Below, piece after piece: positions 39,563 to 48,652 of a stretch of DNA of 64,000 nt (position 1 is the stretch's first letter; the number at the start of each line of letters is the position of its first letter). The position numbers and the translations under genes are program-made. Source of the DNA: Teratosphaeria epicoccoides (lineage: Eukaryota; Ascomycota; Dothideomycetes; Mycosphaerellales; Teratosphaeriaceae); the NCBI GenBank assembly GCA_021401465.1, contig JADDMT010000058.1:1-64000 (forward strand). The letters run 5' to 3'. Below the pieces are notes generated by a model that was not told where the DNA came from, did not search any database, and saw only the letters and a program-made list of their open reading frames with translations.

Positions 39563-40491
39563 GCAACCCGAACAATGAGACGATTGTCTCGCTCAGATGT
39601 CGCGGCTTGCAGAATTTCTGACATTCGGTCAGATTCTAGTCCATGAGCGACGATGAAAGACCTGGGATGCAAGCTACATTACCTCAGGTGCTATCAGGCT
39701 TCAGTTGCCTTCAACACAAGAGAGCCGGCGCATGGCCACTAGGGATGGAAAAGGGGTGTTGTACCCATATCGTGAGTGCACTTCAGCATGGAGTCCTGGC
39801 GTCCGATAATTTTATGGCTGACGCAATATGATATAGACAAGAATGCCAAATTCCACACGTGCCAGCGTTCTACTTTTGGTGTCCTACCTCACGCAGCCGC
39901 TGCTGCATGCCCACAGGTGCGTCTTCCTCCCCCTCACTTCCACATACTTGCGAACGTGCACGTACCTCAGATCTGGCGCGGGTTGCAACGTTCCAAGTCC
40001 TCTCAGAAAGCTCGTTGCGCAAATTGCACGACGCAGGCATTTGGTAGCCGCGTCGTCCTGCGCCCTCGAAAGCGGAACAAGCCGACCTTCGGCGAGCACA
40101 GATAGATCTTGACTTATACCCGTGCAGCCGCAGCTACTCAACGCTGTGCGAGACTGGCTATGTCGTGCAGGGTCTGCAATTCAAATCACGTGCAGGTTCC
40201 AACACAAGGTCGTCGAACGTAGGGCCATCATACCCTTCATAGTGGCTGATCTCGGTTTGTCCGATGTTGGCTCTGTTCAATGGTATCAATTCTGCGCGTA
40301 ACCTTTGAATCGATCTTGAAGCCCGGCAAGAAACCAGATGGCCAGATTGGCTAAAGCCATTCGCGGCCGCACGCGCTAAAGCTGCTGGTCAATTTGATGC
40401 GTGAAGCGCCCATGCAGGCAGAATGCCATTCTTGAAGCTTCGTAGTGTTTCATGGTTTATCGTGACTTCGCGGTCTCATAATCCGAACTCA
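39563..40491. other. Convergent intergenic region, 929 bp; no gene seen
   Basis: Lies between the 3' ends of FAL1 and YJU2. Overlapping short frames around 39776-40141 lack any recognisable motif or start context. Confidence 0.5.
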
Positions 40492-41385
40492 TCAATCACT
40501 GTCGCTATCATACGCTGACACCAACGCCAACGCAGACTTCTGCACCTCTTGACCCTGTCCCTGCGGCTGAAACACCAAGGGCGCACACTTCTTATCCTCC
40601 CCCTCACCCTTCCTCTTCACCCCAACAATCCCCTGCAATGTCTTTCTCGGCTTCATCTTCCTCTCAAACGTCACCGGCGGCGGCATGGCTACCTGATCCT
40701 CATCGTCCACCTCGATATCCGTATCCAACCTTCTCACCTTCTCGCCCGTCGCACTCATGAACGCTGCGCGCGCCTGCTTCTCGATCTCCCTCTCTGCCCT
40801 CTCCGCCTCCTCATCCTTCACCTTCTGCGCCTTAGCCACCGAAGTGATCGCTCCGTCCACCCCAGCACGTTCGCGCATCGCGTTCCTCGTTCGTACGTCA
40901 TCAAGCGCATCTGCAATCTCCATCTCCCGCTTGGCATCGTCGGTTTTCTTCTCTAGTTCTGTCATCTTGTCTTTTTCAGCCTCCTCTTTCTCCAGCCGAT
41001 CGAGTCGTTCCTCCTCGGTCTCCTCCGCTAGCTTTGCTTCTCGCCATGGCTCGAAATTCCTTTTCGCGCCTCGCTCGCATGTGTAGTCCATATGCTTTGG
41101 GTCGGTTTTGAATGTGATTTCTGCGCTGCACCTTGTACACCGTATGTAGAACCTGAATATCGCTATGGCATAATATTTTTCATCGGTGGTTTCTTTTCGC
41201 GCGTTGAATTTGCGGCCTTTGTAGATGTACTCGCCACAGGACGTGCAGCGCATAGGAAACGGCGCCATAAGGCGGACTGTCTGGACCTTTGGGCCGGCAT
41301 TTTTGGGTTTCTTGACGCGCTTTTCGAGTTTTGATGGGTCGAAGTCGGGTGGATAGTACTTTGACAAGACCTTTCGCTCGGACAT
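40492..41385 (-). CDS. YJU2: Splicing factor Yju2 / CWC16 (CCDC94 family), 297 aa
   Basis: A step-I spliceosome factor that acts with Prp2 and the NineTeen complex to promote branching. The first 110 residues are highly characteristic: MSERKVLSKYYPPDFDPSKL, then paired zinc-binding Cys (C47/C50 and C83/C86) around the block GRKFNARKE...YYAIAIFRFYIRC, then the TDPKHMDYTCERGAKRNFE run. The rest is a long charged coiled coil and a basic tail with a KPRKTLQGIVGVKRK patch, ending in an acidic YDSDSD. Length is close to yeast Yju2 (278) and human YJU2 (323). No intron is seen. It lies near PRP9 and FAL1, so three splicing-related genes fall within 5 kb. Confidence 0.95.
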   Translation of the reverse strand: MSERKVLSKYYPPDFDPSKLEKRVKKPKNAGPKVQTVRLMAPFPMRCTSCGEYIYKGRKFNARKETTDEKYYAIAIFRFYIRCTRCSAEITFKTDPKHMDYTCERGAKRNFEPWREAKLAEETEEERLDRLEKEEAEKDKMTELEKKTDDAKREMEIADALDDVRTRNAMRERAGVDGAITSVAKAQKVKDEEAERAEREIEKQARAAFMSATGEKVRRLDTDIEVDDEDQVAMPPPVTFERKMKPRKTLQGIVGVKRKGEGEDKKCAPLVFQPQGQGQEVQKSALALVSAYDSDSD

Positions 41386-42803
41386 GGTGGGCCAGTGTGA
41401 TCACGTCTGTCAGGTATGGGGTGTGTAATGGAAGGAATAGTGAGATTCTGCGGCTTGTATTACAAGTCACGCGTGACTCGTGTTGTGATTGTGTACCATG
41501 CCATATGACTCGCGCCTGCCATTGACCAAGAAAGTGCCAACGGCAAGCTCCATCCTGGACACAACGTGACCTCACTATCTCGTGACATGGTTTTGCTATC
41601 ATGAACACATGTCACAACTATGCTTCAACATCGCCCGCCGCACGACACGATGCCCGTCCGTAGGAAAGCAGCTGTACACAGCACTATGAAAGGAGCCAAG
41701 CTTTCTGGAGGTCGGCCGACTTGCGACAGGATCATCTGATGTCTCTGGACGGTATTATTCGGTCTCAAGAAAACCAGTCTTCCAATCAGGACAATACCAG
41801 TGCATGAAACTGCCAGGCACACTCCATTAATCTGCGGGCATCAATGAAGTGCCTGGCGGCTAATGATGGCACGCTATCATTAGGTATGAATCCATCTCGG
41901 AAGGCGAAAGAATAGGCCGCGCGACATTTCTAGATAGGGCGCCGAGGAACCCACACCGGCGCTTGCAATGTGTCCTCACTTGGTGACTTGCACATCTGGA
42001 CTGGCCCGGTGTTGAGTCTCTCGAAACACCGGCTGAAGCGGATTATGCGCAAAAGATGTTCAGATAAAGGACCTCCATAAGCGACCATTTGGCGGTGCTG
42101 ACCTTGCCGAGTACTGACTGGCGTCGCTGCTCAACCTCCGCAAAGATCCAGTTGCCCATGGCCTGAAGACGGCCAAGCCGCACGCTTGCGCCGATTGACG
42201 CTACATATAGTGCAGCCGTCGGATGCAAAGCCGTATCGCCGGGATGCCGGGAGACCACTGGTCCGCGAAGATCCGCAATATTCAGCTTTGTTGTGACTAC
42301 CGAGCTCACTGCCCAGACGGCCAAGTCCGTTTTCAACCATCAAGAACGGAAAATGCGTGCTGCCGAAGTACGACGATTGTACTTGTATCGCAGAGCCACT
42401 CTTGCCAGCTCTGATGCAGGTGTACCAAATTTCGCGCGCAGCTTGGCGAAAGCAACAAATGTATTAAGCTCTTCCGATTCCCTGATGCGCCAAGCGACTT
42501 GAGGTCTTGGACTGTTGTGCTGAAAACAATTGCTCGTGTGCTCAAAATAACACAGAGTCTCGCGATCGATTATTCATTGGTTTCGGCGTGGTTGATCGTC
42601 AGGACAAGCCCATAGCACCCGCTCCTCGAATCTCAGCATTCTCGGCGGCCAAATCGGCCCCCATGGTTCTAGCGGCTGTGCAGATTTGCAACGTGATATA
42701 AGTACTCTCGTCAATTTCTCTGAGCGATACTCAAGTCGTATCAAACTTTCAGTACTCTTCCACGAACACCGCACCAACCAACACAACACCAATCACTTCC
42801 AAG
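41386..42803. other. Intergenic, about 1.4 kb; no confident gene
   Basis: Holds the YJU2 promoter on the left and the promoter of the small secreted protein on the right. Minus-strand frames at 42043-42336 and 42333-42545 overlap end to end but show no family features, so I leave them unannotated. Confidence 0.5.
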
Positions 42804-43340
42804 ATGGTCACCCTCACAGCCCTTACCCAGCTCCTCTTCTTCGGTGCGGCTTTTGCAACTCCCAGCGGCAGCATGATCTTCGCCCGCCAGCAGAGCGGGA
42901 CCGCCGTGCGCCTCCCACCAGTGACCCAAAGCAAGTAACCAGGCTGACTTGACCCCAGTGCACCTCCGACGACTCCTGCAAAAAACCCTGCTCGCTTCCA
43001 GCTATCCAAGCCCAAGGCGTGAACGTCACGCCCAGCGAGGCAATTATAGCAGAGGCACGTCGACGTTTCGGGGACGCGCACTGTGTCGAGAAGAAGTGTT
43101 CCTGCGCTGTAAGTTCTGCCCGCCTGACCAACACAGAAACCACAATTCTTTGTAGGTTGAATTCGGGGATGCTGATGCATTGATATGCAGATCACGAGCG
43201 ACGACCAAGCCCAAGACTTCTGCGAATTCTGGATCGAAAACGATCGGGCGAGCTTCGGAAACGCGAGGTATGTCGATGGAGGCATGAATGCCGATAAAGG
43301 AGAAATCTTCTGTGTCTATGCGACGGGAGGGCAAAACTAG
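42804..43340 (+). CDS. Small secreted Cys-rich protein, 133 aa, three exons
   Basis: Exons are 42804-42905, 42959-43108 and 43191-43340. The introns are 53 bp (GTGCGC...CCCCAG, with GCTGAC branch site) and 82 bp (GTAAGT...ATGCAG). The N-terminus (MVTLTALTQLLFFGAAFA) is a signal peptide. The mature chain has eight Cys: two in CTSDDSC, one in KKPC, three in the HC..KCSC cluster, and one each in DFCEFW and IFCVY, probably four disulfides. No tandem repeat or known enzyme domain is visible. Size, secretion signal and Cys content match the usual profile of candidate effectors or apoplastic proteins. The donor of intron 1 is the least certain point. Function unknown. Confidence 0.7.
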
Positions 43341-43947
43341 GCAGCTTGTGGTGTCGGACGCATGCCCGACAAGCATTTACCTGGGGACTCATTTCTGCGT
43401 CGGTCTTTCCAACTTGTGTTTGACCGATGTCAGTCTGTAGCTCGTCAATTAGCTCTAGGATCTGTCCCATAGGTACGCGCGGAAGGGATCCCCAAGGATG
43501 TTTGGTCCCGTTACTGTCCTCTCCCAGTGTCACTAGCAAGTGCAGACCCGGCAGGTTGCTACGTAAGTAGGCATTTTTCTTGCATAGCGCCATTTGCGGA
43601 TTCAGCACTGGAGGGCTAAGGTAGGCGTGGACTGTGGTCTAGATTGTATGTGTGGTCGGTCAGATGGAGCCCGCAACCTATGCAAAAAAGGTAGGTACAT
43701 GTACGGGGATCCGAAGCACGTCAAAGGCTGGCGAAAGCTAAGGTAGGTGCAGAAACGCAAAGCTGGGTATCATTTCACTCCTGTCGCGCCCCGAGCAGTA
43801 GGACGATATACATTGAAAGTAGAGTTGATCGCCGCCTCCCACAATCATTTCTGCCCAAATCTCTCAGTGTTCACTCTTGCATCCCCAATCTGTGGGTCCT
43901 GAAACCCGTACTCACACCATCCATCCGAACCCACCAACGCACGACAC
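43341..43947. other. Convergent intergenic region; nothing distinct
   Basis: 607 bp between the 3' ends of the small secreted protein gene and the Ugo1-like gene. No gene or repeat seen. Confidence 0.5.
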
Positions 43948-45486
43948 CTAAAACTCACCGCGTCCACCCCTCCCTTCACCCGGGCCTAGCGCTCCAGCCC
44001 CCCATACGCCCACCAAACCCCAGAACCCGACCCTCCATCCCCTCACAAGCCCTTGCAACCCCTGGCCCTTTTTCACTCGCACCATGCCTGTCCTCGGATC
44101 TTTGCCCCTGGTCTCCCCTTCAACGTACAGGATCCCATACACCGTGCCCGCGACTCCGCTGTACGGGCCCGGCTCCACAATTGTCGGCATCAGCGGCTCC
44201 TGCTTCTTGAGCACCGCAACCTGTGCGCGGCGGACTATGGTCTCGAGGGGCAGGCGCAGGAAGAGATCCGTGAGGCAGGTGCAGAAGGCGGCGAGGGACC
44301 AGGTCCCTGGTGCATTTTCTGGGCTGATCTTGAACTGTTTGCGGAGGATCAGAGGTGTTGCGGCGGAGAAGATCTGTGGTAGCATGTGCGCGAGGGCGGT
44401 AGGGAGCCAGAGTGTCGAGGGCGCAACTAAACTTGGTGAGCGCCGTAGACTTTGGAACAGGCCCCGCGGTGGGTGGGAGGTAGGCGCTACAATCAAACGT
44501 GTCCGGACCAGATCGAGAGGTGCGAGAAGCAGTCCCGTGAGGAGGCTGGACAGTCCTACCACGATCAGGCTGGCGAATGGATTCGGCGAATCGCTGAGGT
44601 CTAGGCCGCTGAGACCCATGGCGCCTGGGACACTGAATGTAGATGCTAAGCCGTTGGAGTCCGGGCCGCTGATCTCCGGGAGACCGATCAGTGCGAGGAG
44701 GAGGGAACGGATGAAGGAGTCGGTCATGCGGTTCAAGGTATTGTACAGGAAGGTGCAGTTGGTCCCTCGCCACAGTCCTACAGCGCCAGACGTGTTGTAG
44801 AGGGCGGAGATTGTATGGGTGATGCTGTCTAGTCTTCTCAGGCGCAGTTGATAGTCCTGTTCTAGGTCTGGTTGTCTTCGACTTTTGGGTGTGGGTGTTG
44901 GTGAGAGAGATTGGGAGGGTGGCGTTCGTCGTCTCTTTCGGGGTGAACGGCTGCGAGGCGCTGTTGCGGAGAAGTAGTCGGGGATGCCGTCGCTCTCGTT
45001 GCCAGTGTCGTCTGTCTCTTCTTCTGATTCTTCGTCCTCGTACGGAGATCGTCGTGGGGTGTCATAGCCAGCTTGACGGGCAGGTCTTCGTGGTGATGAT
45101 CGTCCATGAGGTGTTGCTGCTGCTTTCGATGGCGGCAGTGAGGACTGCAGGAGGACCTTGGCGACATCGAACGGTTGAGCCAGCAACACACTTGTATATC
45201 TGTAGAGCAGCTGGTCGAACAAGCTGCGAGTGTTGTGCCACGCTTCGCCAGCGGACGTCTTCAAGTCCAAATCGAGCTCCGGCAACAAGTCTCGAGCTGT
45301 GGAAGACAGCGATGAAGCCTGTGCACGGCTTGCGCTTGGTCTGGCAGCGTGGGCGGGTTGTGCTGGCGGTGCTGAAGGCGGAGGTCCGATGGTGGCGGGG
45401 CGGGCGTAGGGTCGCAGGACGTTGGGTTCGCGGGAGGTGCTGAGTGTGAATTTGCTGTCTCGGTCCATATTCGTATTGACATGCAC
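43948..45486 (-). CDS. UGO1: Ugo1-like mitochondrial outer-membrane carrier protein, 512 aa
   Basis: Ugo1 is a modified mitochondrial carrier in the outer membrane that links the fusion GTPases Fzo1 and Mgm1. The N-terminal 120 residues are Pro/Ala/Ser-rich and a charged low-complexity linker (about 120-205) precedes the carrier-like part. That part keeps fragments of the carrier signature: PFDVAKVLLQ, APLDLVRTRLIVAP and RLPLETIVRRAQ. The latter two follow membrane-spanning stretches, such as FASLIVVGLSSLLTGLLLAPLDL. The C-terminus is Gly-rich. Start at 45486 or at Met7 (45468) are both possible. No intron is visible. Divergent from the YAH1 gene, also mitochondrial. Confidence 0.75.
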   Translation of the reverse strand: MHVNTNMDRDSKFTLSTSREPNVLRPYARPATIGPPPSAPPAQPAHAARPSASRAQASSLSSTARDLLPELDLDLKTSAGEAWHNTRSLFDQLLYRYTSVLLAQPFDVAKVLLQSSLPPSKAAATPHGRSSPRRPARQAGYDTPRRSPYEDEESEEETDDTGNESDGIPDYFSATAPRSRSPRKRRRTPPSQSLSPTPTPKSRRQPDLEQDYQLRLRRLDSITHTISALYNTSGAVGLWRGTNCTFLYNTLNRMTDSFIRSLLLALIGLPEISGPDSNGLASTFSVPGAMGLSGLDLSDSPNPFASLIVVGLSSLLTGLLLAPLDLVRTRLIVAPTSHPPRGLFQSLRRSPSLVAPSTLWLPTALAHMLPQIFSAATPLILRKQFKISPENAPGTWSLAAFCTCLTDLFLRLPLETIVRRAQVAVLKKQEPLMPTIVEPGPYSGVAGTVYGILYVEGETRGKDPRTGMVRVKKGQGLQGLVRGWRVGFWGLVGVWGAGALGPGEGRGGRGEF

Positions 45487-45684
45487 GCGGTATGAGGAAT
45501 ATCGCTACTGATGCCTGAATGATAGCATCACATGCATCATTCGATGCATCGATGAAGCTGCTCGGCGAGCATCTCCGACTCCCGAGTCCGTGGGAAGAAA
45601 GATTGAATAACATCATGTTGGATCACCACATCACCATTCCCTCGGCGATTCCCACAGTCCCGTCACCTGCCACATCCAGTCGCA
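45487..45684. promoter_or_regulatory. Divergent promoter between two mitochondrial genes
   Basis: Only 198 bp separate the starts of the Ugo1-like and adrenodoxin genes. The left end is rich in CATCGATGCATC-like palindromic words (TGCATCATTCGATGCATCGATGA near 45533-45555), which might bind a shared regulator. Confidence 0.5.
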
Positions 45685-46439
45685 TTGCATGTGACTCAGG
45701 GAATGGCACAGCGACACTGTCTGCTGACTCTTGGCAGCGTGCCTGCCTCGTTGAGCGCCGCACCACGACAAGCATCACGAGACATCCCGCATCGAGCACG
45801 ACATCACCATCTGCGACAGCGAAGAAGCCTCACATCCTCTCGCTTCCTCCCGGCCCCGTCCCTGAGATGTCGAATCGAAAGTCCGAGCCTGATCCCACCA
45901 AGAGCCATTTCGCAACGAGCACCACAACCGCCCAACACACGAGCCTTCACCACCTCCCCCTCCCACCAACACGGCCACCTGCAACCCCCCAAACCCGGCG
46001 AGGAACGCCACGTCACTTTCGTCGACAAGGACGGCAGCGAACACGCCTTCCAGGTCTCCGACGGCGATAACTTGCTAGATATAGCGCAGGCGAATGACCT
46101 AGAGATGGAAGGCGCGTGCGGCGGAAGCTGTGCGTGCAGTACATGCCATGTGATTGTGGAGGATGAAGAGATGTTCGATAAGATGGGGGAGCCGAGTGAC
46201 GACGAGAACGACATGCTGGATTTGGCGTTTGGGCTGACGGAGACGAGTCGCTTGGGGTGTCAGGTGGTGATGCGGAGGGAGTTAGATGGGTTGAGGGTGA
46301 GTACATATGCGCTCGCTTGGATGAGGAGGGTGGGGAGGGTGGACTTGGTGGGCTAACGAACTTGTTGTAGGTCAAGTTGCCGTCCATGACGAGGAATATG
46401 CAGGCCTCGGACTTCGCGGAGAAGGAGAAGAAGTCTTGA
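45685..46439 (+). CDS. YAH1: Mitochondrial adrenodoxin-type [2Fe-2S] ferredoxin Yah1, 226 aa, two exons
   Basis: A matrix electron carrier for Fe-S cluster assembly, and for heme A and ubiquinone synthesis. Exon 1 (45685-46296) encodes a long Arg/Ser-rich mitochondrial presequence (about 90 residues, few acidic residues) and the ferredoxin fold. A 74-bp intron (46297-46370, GTGAGT...TTGTAG, GGCTAACG branch site) precedes exon 2 (46371-46439). Cluster ligands are C145, C151, C154 and C192, in the C-x5-C-x2-C...C pattern within ACGGSCACSTCH and RLGCQ. The C-terminus LPSMTRNMQASDFAEK matches the family. An alternative start is Met7. Confidence 0.93.
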
Positions 46440-47087
46440 TACCACGGACGGGTTTGTTGATGTCGATGTATCAGAAAGCATGCATAGCTTAGGGTACTAG
46501 CGAGGGCATAACTACTCTGTACAGATATACAGCGGCAGCCAGCAGCCGGAAAGAACGAAGCACTCTTAATCTAATGCGTTCCTAGGGGACAGGTCGTCCC
46601 GGGTCTGACCTGTTGCGAGGCCTGCCCTCTGGATTTGGAGAAGGTAGGGAATGCTCACATGGGGACCGGGAGGCTCATCACGGGTATCTCAGTTGCTGCT
46701 GCGGCGCCTCAAGGGCTAACGGCCGTCGTCGGGGCTTTGACCCGCGCTATCTACACTGGTTTCTTTGGCCTCGAGCACAGCTCGCCTCACCTCCACGGTG
46801 AGCTCATGGAAATCTTTCTTGCTGTACAATGCCTCCTCGGCGACAGGGGCCCTGCCCTCGCCATGCGAATGCTCTCCAAAGGCTACCGAGTCGTCTCTAT
46901 CCAGTCCTGTTCCGAAGCTTGCAAAGCCGCGCAACGCCACCGGTCTTGCGCCACAACGCTCTCGCCGGACAGGGAAAAGGACGCTCTGGAATGCTGTGCT
47001 GTTCTAATGCGCGTGTTTCTCTGAATCAAAGGACGTCCTCGTTTTCGCCCTCGTCGACTGAATCCAGCCAGATGACGCTCCCCTATC
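46440..47087. other. Intergenic with an unassigned open frame
   Basis: A plus-strand frame at 46635-47024 (129 aa) and an overlapping minus-strand frame at about 46716-47000 both look mildly protein-like. Neither shows a known domain or a clear promoter, and they cannot both be real. Left as unassigned. Confidence 0.35.
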
Positions 47088-48652
47088 TCACAGCCGCTGG
47101 TGATGGTGATGCGCGTGCTTTTGCAAATGGCGCTTGTGGTACGCCGCAGCAGTCTCAGTCGGCTGAACCGTGACGGTCACGTCAACCTCCTCGATCGCAA
47201 TTTCGTAGACGGCATTGCTGGCCGTGGAGACAATGGTGCTGACGATGCCCGCCGAGTCTTCGTACGACGGTGCCGCGGTGGTAGATGTAGCAAAGCTCGT
47301 CACGGTCGAAGTCGAGGTCGCTTTATGCGCAGCACCCTTCTCGTGCCCCTTCGACACTTGATTGACGACGATACCGCCGAGTGCGGTCGACGTCTCCGAC
47401 GCATTCGCGGCAGAGTAGCTGAGCACGTTTGAAATACTGGAGATCGACGCGGACATGGTCGTCGTCGACACGCCTTTGCGGCCCGCGACTTGATACTCGG
47501 TAGCTTTTGCTGGGCCATACTGGATCGGCACGTCAACCGGCAGGCCGTTACGAGGACCCAGCACCTCGTCGTCACAAATGTCCTCGGGCATCTGGGGAAC
47601 AAGTCAGCGACGTACAGAATATGCCATGCTTAGCTGCAGACGTACCTCGAATGTGCACTCCGCTGCAACGGAATCGTCCTGGATGTTGAACAGCGGGCAG
47701 TCGGAAATCTCGCCGGATTGGTTCGTGCAGGTGTCCAAAGCATTCTGCAAGAATTCCTGCGACTCCCATCCCATCATGAAGTCGGCGTGATAGCCTGTGC
47801 CGACCGGATCGCCAAAAGAGAACACGAACTGCCCATTTTCGCCCTTGAAAGCGTAAGTGTTCCAAATGGTCTCGTAGAACAAGAATGGCAGGTGCTGTTC
47901 GTAGCCGTCGGGACAATTACCCTCCTTGACAAGCGATGGATACTTGACGTGGCTCTTGTGGTCGCTGGCGTCGAGCGAACCATTCCAGCAGGACGGGAAA
48001 GCAAACTCGAGACGCAAGCCATCAACGCATTGCTCGTCCATGTAGTCCTTGCTGGGAAACTGATGGCGATACAACGAGGCCTCCGGGGTCTTGGAGTAGT
48101 CAAGGCAGTTGAAACCGAGTGCGCGCTGCTGCAAGAAGAACTGGTCGGTTGGGTCCGTTGGCCAAGAGCTCAGATCGGTGTCTGGGAAGGGACCTTCGAA
48201 CTCGCGGAGGTTGGGGTTGCCAGCAACCATTTGGAAGCCCTCTGGAAATGCTGTGACGTTGTCCAAGTAGTAAAGGTAGTATGCAAGCATGCCGCCGACC
48301 TGGTCGACCATGACGGCCGTTCCGTTGGCATACTGGAAATATAGCGCAGGTGTCCAATAGGCCGATCGATCTTGAGTGACCTCGCATGAGGTGCAGTTGC
48401 TCGCGTTCAGGGTGTTGTAGTCGGCCGTAAAGCTGAAGCCTGGACGGTGGTTAGTAATGCGTTCAATTTCCCTCGCGATCCCAAATGCTTACCTCCGCCA
48501 CCATGGATGGTGTGGACGTGGCCAGAGATCTCGCCGTGATCGACGATAGGATCAAGACGCCCTTTGCCCGTCTGTGAACGACATGGCATGCGCCAAAATG
48601 CAGATGCGCGACCCGCAAGCGAGGCAAGCGCGATGATCGCCTGCGACCGCAT
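47088..48652 (-). CDS. Secreted DUF1996 protein, 485 aa, three exons
   Basis: Exons are 48652-48493, 48439-47646 and 47591-47088, with introns of 53 and 54 bp. A signal peptide (to about residue 18, ASLAGRASA) leads into the DUF1996 fold: FWRMPC, DPIVDHGEISGHVHTIHGG, the TSCEVTQDRSAYWTPALY block, a WPTDP/CLDY region, LRLEFAFPSCWNGSLDASDHKSHVKYP and HADFMMGWE. His residues in GHVHTIHGG and DHKSHV are conserved in the family. A Thr/Ser-rich tail follows, ending in a His-rich KHAHHHHQRL. DUF1996 proteins are abundant secreted proteins of filamentous fungi. Their biochemical role is not settled, so none is assigned here. Confidence 0.9.

Noticed and set aside
44084..44800. 238-aa plus-strand and 217-aa minus-strand frames over the Ugo1-like gene
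   Set aside because: They overlap the carrier-motif frame and are Arg/Pro/Ser-rich, as expected for shadows in GC-rich DNA.
46635..47024. 129-aa plus-strand frame as a real gene
   Set aside because: It competes with an equally plausible minus-strand frame, lacks a domain, and has no promoter or splice support.
47718..48344. 208-aa plus-strand frame opposite DUF1996
   Set aside because: Antisense to a well-supported spliced gene with signal peptide and family motifs.
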